Source: Weissella thailandensis (GTDB lineage: Bacteria > Bacillota > Bacilli > Lactobacillales > Lactobacillaceae). Taken from it: 64,000 nucleotides of DNA. The notes below the pieces were generated by a model. The model was not told where the DNA came from. It did not search any database and saw nothing but the letters and a program-made list of their open reading frames with translations. Location of the stretch: positions 1 through 64,000 of the forward strand of contig NZ_BJEC01000003.1 of NCBI RefSeq assembly GCF_005405465.1. Reading direction: 5' to 3'. Below, piece by piece: positions 29,415 to 38,256 of this stretch; the first letter of the stretch is position 1; each line of letters begins with the position of its first letter. The position numbers and the translations under genes were made by a program.

Positions 29415-30077
29415 ATGGCATTTTTACAGTATCTTTCAATTCCTAATTTCTTTGATGCACCGCTAGCTATTTCATTAATTCCATCAATTTTAGCTGGTTT
29501 TCCAATTTCATTCGGCCTAACAATCGTCAGCTTTGGCTTAGCGCTGCTCTTAGGTCTATTGCTTACTTTGGCACAACTTAGCCATTTTAAAATTTTACAT
29601 TGGGCAGCCCGTAGTTTTATTTCGTTTATGCGTGGCGTGCCAATGTTGGTGATTTTATTTGTGATCTACTTCGGGTTTGAAACAGCTGCTTTTCCGGCGG
29701 CGGTGATTGCCTTTACAGTTAGTAGTAGCGCCTTCGTCTCAGAAGTTTACCGTTCGTCATTTTTGGCTGTTGGCCAGGGTCAATGGGACGCAACGTATTC
29801 GTTAGGTTTACCCTATCGTAAAACGGTTAGAAAAGTGATTTTCCCGCAAGTTTTCCGGATTTCTATCCCGGCACTTGGGAATATTTTACTCGATTTATTT
29901 AAAGGGACCTCACTAGCTGCCATGATTACAGTTAGTGAAATGTTTATGAATGCGCAAATTATTGCTGGTGCTGACCAGGATTATATGACGATTTATATCA
30001 CGATTGCGATTTTATATTGTTTTTTCTGCTGGCTAATGACGATTGTGCAAACGATGTTAGAAAAGCGTTTGGCATAG
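29415..30077 (+). CDS. Amino-acid ABC transporter permease
   Basis: The 220-residue membrane protein of the His/Glu/Gln/Arg permease family has about five helices. RGVPMLVILFVIYFG and the EAA loop GQGQWDATYSLGLPYRKTVRKV are visible. It forms a two-gene unit with the binding protein, but no ATPase gene is present before the terminator, so the energising subunit must come from elsewhere. Start ATG 29415 follows AAGGGAAG; the GTG at 29409 is an alternative. Confidence 0.9.
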   Translation: MAFLQYLSIPNFFDAPLAISLIPSILAGFPISFGLTIVSFGLALLLGLLLTLAQLSHFKILHWAARSFISFMRGVPMLVILFVIYFGFETAAFPAAVIAFTVSSSAFVSEVYRSSFLAVGQGQWDATYSLGLPYRKTVRKVIFPQVFRISIPALGNILLDLFKGTSLAAMITVSEMFMNAQIIAGADQDYMTIYITIAILYCFFCWLMTIVQTMLEKRLA

Positions 30078-30117
30078 TTGTTGATGATTAAAATGTGTAC
30101 GAAATTGTTTAAAACGT

Positions 30118-30155
30118 AAAGAGGTTGGCGCAAAATAAAATGTGCCAACCTCTTT
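30118..30155 (+). terminator. Intrinsic terminator (GGTTGG type)
   Basis: AAAGAGGTTGGCGCA (30118-30132) pairs with TGTGCCAACCTCTTT (30141-30155). It ends the amino-acid transporter operon. Confidence 0.85.
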
Positions 30156-30180
30156 ATTCTAAAAATGTACTAAATTATTA

Positions 30181-30225
30181 GGCTTATAGCATAAAAACGC
30201 TTCAAAAAATGAAGCTTCAATGTAA
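30181..30225. repeat. Dispersed repeat, degenerate copy C
   Basis: GGCTTATAGCATAAAAACGC and ATGAAGCTTCAATGTAACAA match parts of the full repeat (left flank and left arm), with the core lost. It again follows a GGTTGG-type terminator. Confidence 0.5.
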
Positions 30226-30255
30226 CAATGATGGTGTCATTTTAACCCTTATCGT

Positions 30256-30627
30256 TTAATTCTTGTCAGGTTTTGAGTTGGTGTATTTGGTGAAGAACGC
30301 TGGTACTATCTGAGCGAGTGCGATGACAATAAGGACAGCTATGTTACTTAAATTAGGCACCGTTAGTTCAACAACTAGATAAACTACTAAAATAAATACT
30401 ATCCAAATTCCCCGTAAGTGATTAACTGTCGATATTCTGTCTTTATCTTTAAATTGGGGATGTTCACGCTCGTAAAAATAGCTGGCGACTATTACTATCA
30501 GCCCTGCTATACATAGCGCTAAGAATGACCAGCCAAAATTATTAGTGAGTCCCTTAGTGCTGATATAAGTAGCTAATAATATAATCCACCAAATTGTCAT
30601 ATATGTCCCATATTTCCAATCAATCAT
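30256..30627 (-). CDS. Small membrane protein of unknown function
   Basis: I do not recognise this 123-residue protein. It has four hydrophobic helices (about 8-24, 30-48, 70-87, 92-111), a polar loop rich in Glu, Lys and Asp (YEREHPQFKDKDR) after the second, and a basic tail. The ATG at 30627 has a very good ribosome site (AGAGGAGGGA), which supports it as a real gene. It stands alone between two terminators. Confidence 0.65.
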   Translation of the reverse strand: MIDWKYGTYMTIWWIILLATYISTKGLTNNFGWSFLALCIAGLIVIVASYFYEREHPQFKDKDRISTVNHLRGIWIVFILVVYLVVELTVPNLSNIAVLIVIALAQIVPAFFTKYTNSKPDKN

Positions 30628-30697
30628 CTAATCCCTCCTCTTTGGGGATATTGTAACATTTTTATATACTTAACTATTAATAAATTCCTAGTATAAA

Positions 30698-30746
30698 ATA
30701 AAAAACACTAATGGACGAAATAGTATCGTGTCCATTAGTGCTTTTT
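30698..30746 (-). terminator. Terminator of the haem-uptake operon
   Basis: CACTAATGGAC (30706-30716) pairs with GTCCATTAGTG (30730-30740), followed on the minus strand by a run of T. Confidence 0.85.
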
Positions 30747-30766
30747 GTGCCATACAGATAACAAAC

Positions 30767-31453
30767 CTATTTTGGTTGAATAATCGTCTGATTAGGCGTT
30801 TTTATTAATTGCAATGGCGTCTCAAAGGCTTCAGAAAGCAAATCAATTTGATTATGCATCAGTGCAGCTGATTCACTGACCAAATCAGCAGTACGGCGTA
30901 ATAACCAAATATGATGGCTGTAGCGAAATGCTTGGTTTAAATCATGCAGCACCATTAACACGGTCATTTGTCGCTTTTCTTGTAGCCGTTGCAACGTTTT
31001 TAGGAACAATTCTTGAAAATGTAGGTCTAAGAACGTTGTTGGCTCATCTAAAATTAATAGATCTGGTTGTTGTTGTAAAACAAACCCTAACCAGGCAAGC
31101 TGTTGCTGTCCACCAGATAAATCAAACATACTGCGGTCTAGTAAAGGTGTTAGCTGTAAAGCTTCAATCAATTCCTCATCCATGGTTGCTTGGCTAAGTT
31201 GTAGTAATTCACGAACAGTCAAAGGTTCATATAACTGATTGTGTTGTGATAATACGGCAACATGCTTTGCCTGACTAATTACTGAACCACTATCAGGTAA
31301 TAACTCTGCTGTTAATAGTTGAATTAAGGTTGATTTACCAACACCGTTTGGACCAATCAATGCTGTGATCTGATGTGCAGGCAGTCGCGCTGACACATTA
31401 TCTAATAATTTATGTTGACCACGGCTAAAAGATAGATGATCAATGTCGAGCAT
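30767..31453 (-). CDS. Haem/iron ABC transporter ATP-binding protein
   Basis: The 228-residue ATPase has Walker A GPNGVGKSTLI, signature DLSGGQQQL and Walker B LLILDEPTTFLD, in the pattern of FecE/HmuV-type siderophore or haem importers. It should energise the FecCD-type permease just upstream, with which it overlaps by 14 bp. Position at the end of an operon with two NEAT-domain surface proteins points to haem rather than siderophores as cargo; that is inference from context. Confidence 0.88.
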   Translation of the reverse strand: MLDIDHLSFSRGQHKLLDNVSARLPAHQITALIGPNGVGKSTLIQLLTAELLPDSGSVISQAKHVAVLSQHNQLYEPLTVRELLQLSQATMDEELIEALQLTPLLDRSMFDLSGGQQQLAWLGFVLQQQPDLLILDEPTTFLDLHFQELFLKTLQRLQEKRQMTVLMVLHDLNQAFRYSHHIWLLRRTADLVSESAALMHNQIDLLSEAFETPLQLIKTPNQTIIQPK

Positions 31454-32381
31454 GGCGACCTCCTTTGATTAACATTAAGCCAAATAATGGACCACTGATT
31501 GCTAACAAGATAGCACTAGTTGGCAATTCTTTAGGTGCCAACACTGTCCGTGCAATCGTGTCAGCATTTAGTAATAGTAAGCTTCCCCATAAGGCGGTTG
31601 GCCAGAGTAAATGCTGACTTTTTTGTTTTGGACTCATAAAGCGAGCAATTTCTGGCAAGATAGCACCTAGGAAAAAAACAATCCCGATGAGGCTGGTTAA
31701 AGCCCCGGTCCACAAGCCAATGGCTAGTAGGACGAACCAAATTGTTTTTTCTTCTGAAATTCCAAGTAGTTTTACTTGGCGAGAAGGGAGTGCAAAATAT
31801 TTCAAATTTGACCAAACAAAGATAATCAGAATCCAACCAATAATGGTTACCATAATCAGCTGCATGACTTGTGGCCAGCTGACTGTGCTTAGCGATGGCA
31901 ATGGCACACCTAAACCTTCGCTGGTAATATTTGTTAATGCTTGGAAAGTCATTGCCGTTGCAATACCCAGCAGAATCAACCGTAACGGTGGTTGCTGTTT
32001 AGGTAAGACAATGAACCAGATAGTCGTTAACACTAATCCGGCAAAGCTACCAAGTAAAACATTGCTGTTCAGCAAATTAGGTAAAAAAACCAGGAAAGCA
32101 ATGAGCAAAAATTGACTACCATTCATAATTCCTAGAATTGAAGTATCAACGAGTTGGTTTCGTAAAACGCTTTGCAGTAGTAGTCCGCTGATACCAATCA
32201 GGGAACCGCTAATCACAGTGACTAGAATTCGCGGTAAACGGTAATTAATAATTAATTGCCAAGTGTCATGATTTCCTTGCATGACTTTTACTAGCGAAAC
32301 CGGGGTGCTGCCGACAACCAATGCAATTAGGATGCTGACAATCACTAAGATGGCCAAAATAAATCGATAATATTTGGACAT
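31440..32381 (-). CDS. Haem/iron ABC transporter permease (FecCD family, IsdF-like)
   Basis: The 313-residue membrane protein has about nine helices. Family features include RLPRILVTVISGSLIGISGLLLQ near residue 50 and the region FFLGAILPEIARFM near residue 245. This family forms the channel for iron-siderophore, cobalamin and haem importers. It is 9 bp downstream of the binding-protein gene and overlaps the ATPase gene. Confidence 0.9.
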   Translation of the reverse strand: MSKYYRFILAILVIVSILIALVVGSTPVSLVKVMQGNHDTWQLIINYRLPRILVTVISGSLIGISGLLLQSVLRNQLVDTSILGIMNGSQFLLIAFLVFLPNLLNSNVLLGSFAGLVLTTIWFIVLPKQQPPLRLILLGIATAMTFQALTNITSEGLGVPLPSLSTVSWPQVMQLIMVTIIGWILIIFVWSNLKYFALPSRQVKLLGISEEKTIWFVLLAIGLWTGALTSLIGIVFFLGAILPEIARFMSPKQKSQHLLWPTALWGSLLLLNADTIARTVLAPKELPTSAILLAISGPLFGLMLIKGGRHARH

Positions 32382-32390
32382 TGTCTCCTC

Positions 32391-33254
32391 CTACTTTTTG
32401 AGCCAAGTCCGAATTTGTTGATAAGCTTCAGGTGCATTTAAATTGGCCGTCATGCTGAATTTTGACTCCTTAGCACGGTAAACATGCCCTTCTTTAACAG
32501 CCGGAACGTTTTGCCAGGTTGATTGTTTAAACAAGCTATCAAAATTCTTAAAGACACTGTCGGGCATTGCGTGAGCCATTGTAATGATAACCGTTGGTTG
32601 TGATTGCGCAACTTGTTCAGCATTCATAGAAACAAATGGACTTGAACCTGACCCAACAACGTTACCACCAGCTTGGTTAATTAAGTCACCAACATAACTA
32701 TGCTTTGTACCAACTAAGAATGAACCACCAGGCATCCCCATTAATAACAAGACATTTTGTTGTTTCTTGGGATGTTGTTGTGGCAATGACAGAGATTGAT
32801 TTAGCTTTTTAGCAGCAGCATCTTTATGGTAAGTCTTACCCAGAGAAGTCACCGCTGATTTGAGGTCTGATAGTGTATCAAACTTCAATTGTTTATGCTT
32901 AATATCATCACTGTCTAGTTTTTGTTGATAGTCTGAAGCAATAGCAGCATCCAAATAGACCAAGTCGGGTTTTAACTGACCAATTTTCTCCAAATTTGGG
33001 GCAACGTGATTACCAACTTGCGGTAAATCACGATATTGCTTAGGGAGCGATTGCTGATCACCAGGCGTTGGGACACCAACTAAAGGTATATCTAGTTGGT
33101 TAAATATTTGCGCCTGTGCATTGGTTGTCACAACGATTCGTTTTGAAGTGGTCGTTGTGTTATGAGTTGGACGCATCATTAACCAAACCCAACCAGCACT
33201 AATAATTAATAGTATGACCAACAAAATGGTTAATACTTTTTGTTGTTTTCGCAT
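32391..33254 (-). CDS. Haem/iron ABC transporter binding protein (IsdE-like)
   Basis: The 287-residue protein has the two-lobed, helix-linked fold of class III binding proteins: RIVVTTNAQAQIFNQLDIPLVG, LPQVGNHVAPNLEKIGQLKPDLVYLD, then VPAVKEGHVYRA. By context it takes haem from the NEAT proteins. The first 27 residues form one hydrophobic helix (IISAGWVWLMM) with Trp in place of a lipobox Cys, so it is probably anchored by that helix. A weak AAGAAG precedes the ATG at 33254. Confidence 0.85.
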   Translation of the reverse strand: MRKQQKVLTILLVILLIISAGWVWLMMRPTHNTTTTSKRIVVTTNAQAQIFNQLDIPLVGVPTPGDQQSLPKQYRDLPQVGNHVAPNLEKIGQLKPDLVYLDAAIASDYQQKLDSDDIKHKQLKFDTLSDLKSAVTSLGKTYHKDAAAKKLNQSLSLPQQHPKKQQNVLLLMGMPGGSFLVGTKHSYVGDLINQAGGNVVGSGSSPFVSMNAEQVAQSQPTVIITMAHAMPDSVFKNFDSLFKQSTWQNVPAVKEGHVYRAKESKFSMTANLNAPEAYQQIRTWLKK

Positions 33255-33261
33255 AGGATAA

Positions 33262-34029
33262 TTACTTCTTTTTTAGATTAATTACTAACCCAAGAATAAC
33301 ACCAATTGCTAGTCCACCACCGACGATAGCAGCGACAGGCAATTGCTTATCCTTATTTTGGTGAGTTTCTTTGGTCACTTGTTTTGTAGCTTTTTGGCTG
33401 CTCTTACTTGTAGCTGACTTGCTCGTTTCACTAGAACTAGTAGCTGGCTCAGAACTTTGGCTTGCTTCAGTTACGCTAGAACTACTTGCAATTTCAGTTG
33501 AGCTCGTGGCTTGTGAACTGGCCGATTGACTACTTGAACTTGAAGCTTGACTAGATGCAGATGAACTTGATGATACTGCAGCAGGTACTGCTGAGGCATC
33601 AAGTGATAAACCAACAACATAGTTATGATGGTAGTTAATACTATTAACATCAACCTTAATCGCTGCATTATGACGAGCTTTTAAGTCCGTTGTTGTGAAG
33701 CTATAGGTGATGGTTTGTGAATCACCTGAGTCGCTTCGTGAAACGTTAGCACCAGCGCCGTCAATATTCAAGATTTGTACAGGATAATTACCAAGGTCCT
33801 TTTGGGTTGTAACTGACGATGTGACATTATAACTACCGTTCCCAGTTGGAGTTACTGTTGCAGATTTTGCAAAGTAAGCGGCCGCATAGGATGTATTTGA
33901 TGAACCATTCTCCAGTACCTGCATCGGTACGTTATATGATTCAGCATGAACTGGTAATTGTATACCAAACATAAATAGTAGCAATGCAAAGGTACTTAAT
34001 AGATAGCGTAAATATTTTCTGTTAGTCAT
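33262..34029 (-). CDS. NEAT-domain haem-binding surface protein (IsdC-like)
   Basis: The 255-residue protein has a signal peptide (1-29, ending VHAES), one NEAT domain (about 30-148), a Ser-rich linker (about 150-215) and a C-terminal membrane helix with a KKK end (233-255). The NEAT domain keeps the haem-iron motif YHHNY (Y-x-x-x-Y) and the lip SYAAAYFAK. No LPXTG sorting signal is present, so it is tethered by the membrane helix. It lies between the giant NEAT protein and the importer genes and likely passes haem between them. Confidence 0.9.
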   Translation of the reverse strand: MTNRKYLRYLLSTFALLLFMFGIQLPVHAESYNVPMQVLENGSSNTSYAAAYFAKSATVTPTGNGSYNVTSSVTTQKDLGNYPVQILNIDGAGANVSRSDSGDSQTITYSFTTTDLKARHNAAIKVDVNSINYHHNYVVGLSLDASAVPAAVSSSSSASSQASSSSSQSASSQATSSTEIASSSSVTEASQSSEPATSSSETSKSATSKSSQKATKQVTKETHQNKDKQLPVAAIVGGGLAIGVILGLVINLKKK

Positions 34030-34033
34030 CTAC

Positions 34034-37000
34034 TTACCCCTTCTTAAAGAAGTTGGTCAATAGTGATACACCAACATATCCTAAGGCAGCAGCAATAATA
34101 CCACCAGCGATAATAAGGACATTACGTTGAGTTGAGTTATCTTTTTGATCAGCTTTGGCATTCTTGGCAACATTTGTACCAGATTTAACGGTAGCTTTTT
34201 TATCTGAATTAGCCTCTTTATTAGCCTTCTTATCAGTCATTTCATCGGCCTGTTGCTCAGCATTAGCATCATTATTTTCAAATGTGCCTGTTGCGGCTGG
34301 GTCGAATGTTCCACGTGAAACACTGTTGTTCAATGGCATCGTCATTGTGTCACCAGACATGTTTGGCAAACCAGTTGTTGGTTGGGTTGCCTCACTAGCA
34401 TTGTTCAGCGCACGACCAATAACTAAACGAATCGTGTAAGTATGGTTATAGTTCAATGGCGCTGTGAAGTGTACATGAATCTTTGTGTTGATTGGTGCTT
34501 TCACTTCGTTTGCTGATAATGAGAACTTGTAAGTTGCTTGGTAGTAGTTACCAGTTTTAATGTTACTTACGCGTTTAACTTGATGAGTACCATCCATAAA
34601 TGAGATTGGTGCTGAACCCATCATTGTTGGCGTATGAGTTGTGACATAACCGGTATATGAGCCGTTACTATTCTTAACCAATTGAATGGTTGGCAAGAAG
34701 TATTGGGCAGCAACTGAGGTGCTATTACTATTACCTTGCAAAATCGTTAGTTGATGCAAAGTTGCATTTGGAACAAGCGTTTGAGGGCTTTTTGATAAGG
34801 CAGTACCAGTATTGATTTTATTGGCAGTTGATCCTGTATGAGAAGAATCATTAGTGCCATCACCATTATCGGTGGCACCCTTCTTGATACTATTCATATC
34901 AAAGACTATGTCAGCATTTGGCTTCTCTGTGAAGTTTAAATCAGAAACATAAATCGTCATACTAGCTTTCAGTTTATTTGATAATGCAGAAACAGGGACA
35001 GTTACTGTCCAATTATTACCACTTGCCTTAGCAGTGACGCCATTCACCGAAAATGCCTTCATCATTGACATGGCATTATTCTTTGTTGCAAACGTGATGG
35101 TTGCTTTACCACTTTTAACAGTAATATTTGCTGGCGACTTCATGTAAGTCTTCATCGTTGAATCAGTTTTGGTACCAGATTTGTAAATAGCGTAGTTTAT
35201 AGAATACTTACCATCTTTGGTGATATCAGCCTTTGAATCTTTTTGGCTAGAAGAACTGGCAGAACTTGAGCTGGTCTGGCTTGAAGATGATGCGCTTGAT
35301 GAATGAGACGCACTAGAATCACTAGCTTGGCTAGCAGCAGAACTTGAACTAGAAGAACTACCACTACCAATGTCACCCGTCTTCTTAACACTACTCATAT
35401 CAAAGACAATGTCTGCACTTGGATGTTCGGTAAAGTCTATTTGAGAGACGTAAACTGTCATCTTAGACTTCATCGTTTTTGATAGGTCAGAAACGGGGAC
35501 CGTTACGACCCAATTATCACCATCAGCTTTAGCGTTTTTATCGTTAACAGAAAATGCCTTCATCATTGACATAGCATCATTCTTTGTTGCAAAGGTAATG
35601 GTTGCTTTGCCATCCTTAACAGCAACTTTAGCTGATGACTTCATGTAACGTTTCATTGCTGAATCAGTCTTGGTACCAGACTTGTAGATAGCATAGTTTA
35701 CAGAATACTTACCATCTTTGGTAATGTCAGCTTTAGTATCTTTTTGGCTAGAAGAGCTGGCAGAACTTGAGCTGGCCTGACTAGAAGATGAAACGCTTGA
35801 AGCATGAGAAGAACTAGCAGAACTTGAACTTTCCTGATTTGAAGACGAAGCACTTGATGAATGGGATGCACTAGAAGAGCTAGCTTGGCTAGAAGATGAA
35901 CTTGAACTTGAACTAGAAGCATTACCATCACCATTGTCACCCGTCTTCTTAACACTGCTCATATCAAAGACAATATCTGCACTTGGCTTTTCAGTGAAGT
36001 CCATTTGAGGAACATAAATTGTCATCTTAGACTTCATTGTCTTTGACAGGTCAGAAACAGGCACGGTTACTACCCAATTATTGCCGTCAGCTTTAGCGTT
36101 CGTACCATTAACAGAAAAGGCCTTCATCATCGACATAGCATCGTTCTTTGTTGCGAAGGTAATAGTTGCCTTACCATCCTTAACCGCGATTTTAGCCGGC
36201 GATTTCATGTAGGTCTTCATCGTCGAATCAGTTTTAGTACCAGACTTGTAGATAGCATAGTTTACAGAATACTTACCATCTTTGGTAATATCAGTTTTTG
36301 AATCTACTTGGCTAGAAGAGCTAGCAGAACTAGAGCTGGTTTGACTTGAAGATGAAACGCTCGAATCATGAGAAGAACTGGTAGAACTTGAGCTTACTTG
36401 GCTAGAAGATGAGTTAGAACGGTCCTTACTTGAAGATGAAGCACTAGAAGAACTGTTACTATCTTTGTCAGGACTGGTTTTCTTAGTACTACTCATATCA
36501 AAGACAATATCTGCGCTTGGCTTTTCAGTGAAGTCGATTGCGGCAACGTAAATCGTCATGTCGGATTTCATTGTCTTTGATAATTCAGAAATAGGAACAG
36601 TTATGACCCAATCATCACCATCAGCTTTGGCGGTGGTGCCGTTGATCGAAAACTCCTTCATCATTGACATAGCATCGTTTTGCGTTGCAAATTTGATCGT
36701 TGCTTGATCATTTTTAACGGTAATGTTTGCCGGTGACTTCATATAGGTCTTCATCGTTGAATCAGTAGTTGTACCTGACTTGTAGACATTATAATTAATA
36801 GAATAAGTGCCGTCTTGCAAGATGTCTTTGTCAGATGCTGCCGTTGATTCTGATGATGAGCTATATGAACTGTTACTATCACTTGTTGTACCAGCAAGTG
36901 CGGGGGTCATATCAAAAGTAATATTTGAGTTATAACCCTTACTTGGACTCATTGGTACACTAGTGAATGATGCCAAAGTCACTTTACCATCTTTGTCAGG

Positions 37001-38062
37001 CGTCAAATCCTTAGTTGGGATAGTGAAGTCAACGGTTGTTGCGTTATCAACAACTGAGTTTGTCTGACCATCAAAAGTGACTGATGGAATCATCTTCATC
37101 ATGTCGGGAACTTGGTAAGTCACACTAACCACACTAGTTGACTCACCAACTTTAACGTTGAATTCCTTGGCGAAGAATTTATCCATCTGGCTATCAGGGC
37201 TGACCGCAATTTTGTAGTCACCTGTCTTTAGGTTACTTTGTTTAGCAGTATCGTTAACTGTTGATCCTGTTGACGAATCACTCTTGTCTTCGGCATTAAC
37301 AGTTGATGAATTAGTGTCAGTACTTTTTGCTTTATCATCAGCCACGACACTTGATGAAGTTGTATCATTATTAGATGACTGTGAATTGCTGCTGCTTGTT
37401 TGACTTGAGCTAGAAGGTGCGACGCTCGTGGTTGTGCTTGAATCAGCAATTGAAGAACTTGAACTTACTTCAGAAGAATTTACTGAAGAGCTTTCTGAGC
37501 TAGCGGAACTAACTGAGCTTGAAGAAGAACTTGTGTTAGCGCTAGAGCTAGCAGCCGTTTCTGGCTTAAATCCTTGAATTGCTAGGCGAATATCGTATTT
37601 ATGATCATAATCCATCGCATCAAGCTTAACGTGAACCTTCGTTTTGATAGGTTGACCACTAGCCAATTCATCGGCTGTCAAAGTTAGACGATAAACTGTC
37701 TGGTTATGCCCATTTTTTTCGGTGGTGCCCATTTCAACAACTTGGTGCTGGGTATCCTCACTCGAAATAGGCTTATCACCTAGATTAACTGGTGTATTTG
37801 AAGTTAAGTAGGCATAGTAATTACCATTAGCCTGCTTCTCCAATGAAATAGTGTCTAGATAAAACTGTGATGCAGTCGAAGTTGCATCTTTGTCCCCCTG
37901 CAAAATTTTCAAAGCGTAATTCTTTTTGGTGGTAGCAGCTTGCGTCGTCTCTGTTTCGGAAGCGTTAACAACGGTGTTAACACTTGAAACAGTTGTCGTT
38001 GCTAGCATACTTCCAAGAACAACTGTTGAAAACAATGTTGCAGTTCGTGAAAAAGTACTCAT
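34034..38062 (-). CDS. Giant multi-NEAT haem-acquisition surface protein
   Basis: The 1342-residue protein has a signal peptide (1-35), a first NEAT domain (about 48-168, YDHKY motif), a divergent domain (about 278-390), four closely alike NEAT-type repeats (about 412-527, 588-707, 779-892, 945-1060), a last NEAT domain (about 1097-1219, YNHTY motif), a charged stalk and a membrane helix (about 1312-1338). Long Ser-rich linkers, often glycosylated in this group, separate the domains. The four central repeats have FTEKPSADI in place of the haem tyrosine motif and are Met-rich. No LPXTG is seen. It is the first gene of the operon. Confidence 0.9.
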   Translation of the reverse strand: MSTFSRTATLFSTVVLGSMLATTTVSSVNTVVNASETETTQAATTKKNYALKILQGDKDATSTASQFYLDTISLEKQANGNYYAYLTSNTPVNLGDKPISSEDTQHQVVEMGTTEKNGHNQTVYRLTLTADELASGQPIKTKVHVKLDAMDYDHKYDIRLAIQGFKPETAASSSANTSSSSSSVSSASSESSSVNSSEVSSSSSIADSSTTTSVAPSSSSQTSSSNSQSSNNDTTSSSVVADDKAKSTDTNSSTVNAEDKSDSSTGSTVNDTAKQSNLKTGDYKIAVSPDSQMDKFFAKEFNVKVGESTSVVSVTYQVPDMMKMIPSVTFDGQTNSVVDNATTVDFTIPTKDLTPDKDGKVTLASFTSVPMSPSKGYNSNITFDMTPALAGTTSDSNSSYSSSSESTAASDKDILQDGTYSINYNVYKSGTTTDSTMKTYMKSPANITVKNDQATIKFATQNDAMSMMKEFSINGTTAKADGDDWVITVPISELSKTMKSDMTIYVAAIDFTEKPSADIVFDMSSTKKTSPDKDSNSSSSASSSSKDRSNSSSSQVSSSSTSSSHDSSVSSSSQTSSSSASSSSQVDSKTDITKDGKYSVNYAIYKSGTKTDSTMKTYMKSPAKIAVKDGKATITFATKNDAMSMMKAFSVNGTNAKADGNNWVVTVPVSDLSKTMKSKMTIYVPQMDFTEKPSADIVFDMSSVKKTGDNGDGNASSSSSSSSSSQASSSSASHSSSASSSNQESSSSASSSHASSVSSSSQASSSSASSSSQKDTKADITKDGKYSVNYAIYKSGTKTDSAMKRYMKSSAKVAVKDGKATITFATKNDAMSMMKAFSVNDKNAKADGDNWVVTVPVSDLSKTMKSKMTVYVSQIDFTEHPSADIVFDMSSVKKTGDIGSGSSSSSSSAASQASDSSASHSSSASSSSQTSSSSASSSSQKDSKADITKDGKYSINYAIYKSGTKTDSTMKTYMKSPANITVKSGKATITFATKNNAMSMMKAFSVNGVTAKASGNNWTVTVPVSALSNKLKASMTIYVSDLNFTEKPNADIVFDMNSIKKGATDNGDGTNDSSHTGSTANKINTGTALSKSPQTLVPNATLHQLTILQGNSNSTSVAAQYFLPTIQLVKNSNGSYTGYVTTHTPTMMGSAPISFMDGTHQVKRVSNIKTGNYYQATYKFSLSANEVKAPINTKIHVHFTAPLNYNHTYTIRLVIGRALNNASEATQPTTGLPNMSGDTMTMPLNNSVSRGTFDPAATGTFENNDANAEQQADEMTDKKANKEANSDKKATVKSGTNVAKNAKADQKDNSTQRNVLIIAGGIIAAALGYVGVSLLTNFFKKG
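34880..36826 (-). repeat. Four coding repeats of about 350 bp within the NEAT gene
   Basis: Segments at about 36826-36480, 36297-35940, 35735-35385 and 35235-34880 encode nearly the same NEAT-type domain, separated by Ser-rich linkers of variable length. The inner copies share long stretches at the DNA level, so this is a likely site of copy-number change by recombination and of assembly error. Confidence 0.85.
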
Positions 38063-38124
38063 AACTGTCCTAAAACTCCCTATATAATATTAAATTTTGT
38101 CCTATATATAAGACTTCACACAAA

Positions 38125-38150
38125 GTTCATGAAAAGTTCATAATTGAACA
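38125..38150. promoter_or_regulatory. Candidate operator of the NEAT/haem operon
   Basis: GTTCA-TAAT-TGAAC (38136-38149) is a perfect inverted repeat, with a further GTTCAT 11 bases to the left (38125). It lies 63-88 bp upstream of the giant NEAT gene, just behind TATATA at 38102-38110. The binding regulator is unknown; it does not resemble a Fur box. Confidence 0.4.
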
Positions 38151-38256
38151 TAGCTAATTTTAAAGCTTATTTTTAGGTTAATCAAGCTATTTAAATTTAT
38201 AGTCTCGATACCATTAGTGATAGAATAAATTAAAGAAAAATTGAGAGGTTACCGAT

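Noticed and set aside
34880-37560. Repetitive sequence that could suggest a CRISPR array or satellite
   Set aside because: The repeats are about 350 bp and in frame within the NEAT gene, and the rest is Ser-rich coding sequence; there are no short repeats with unique spacers.
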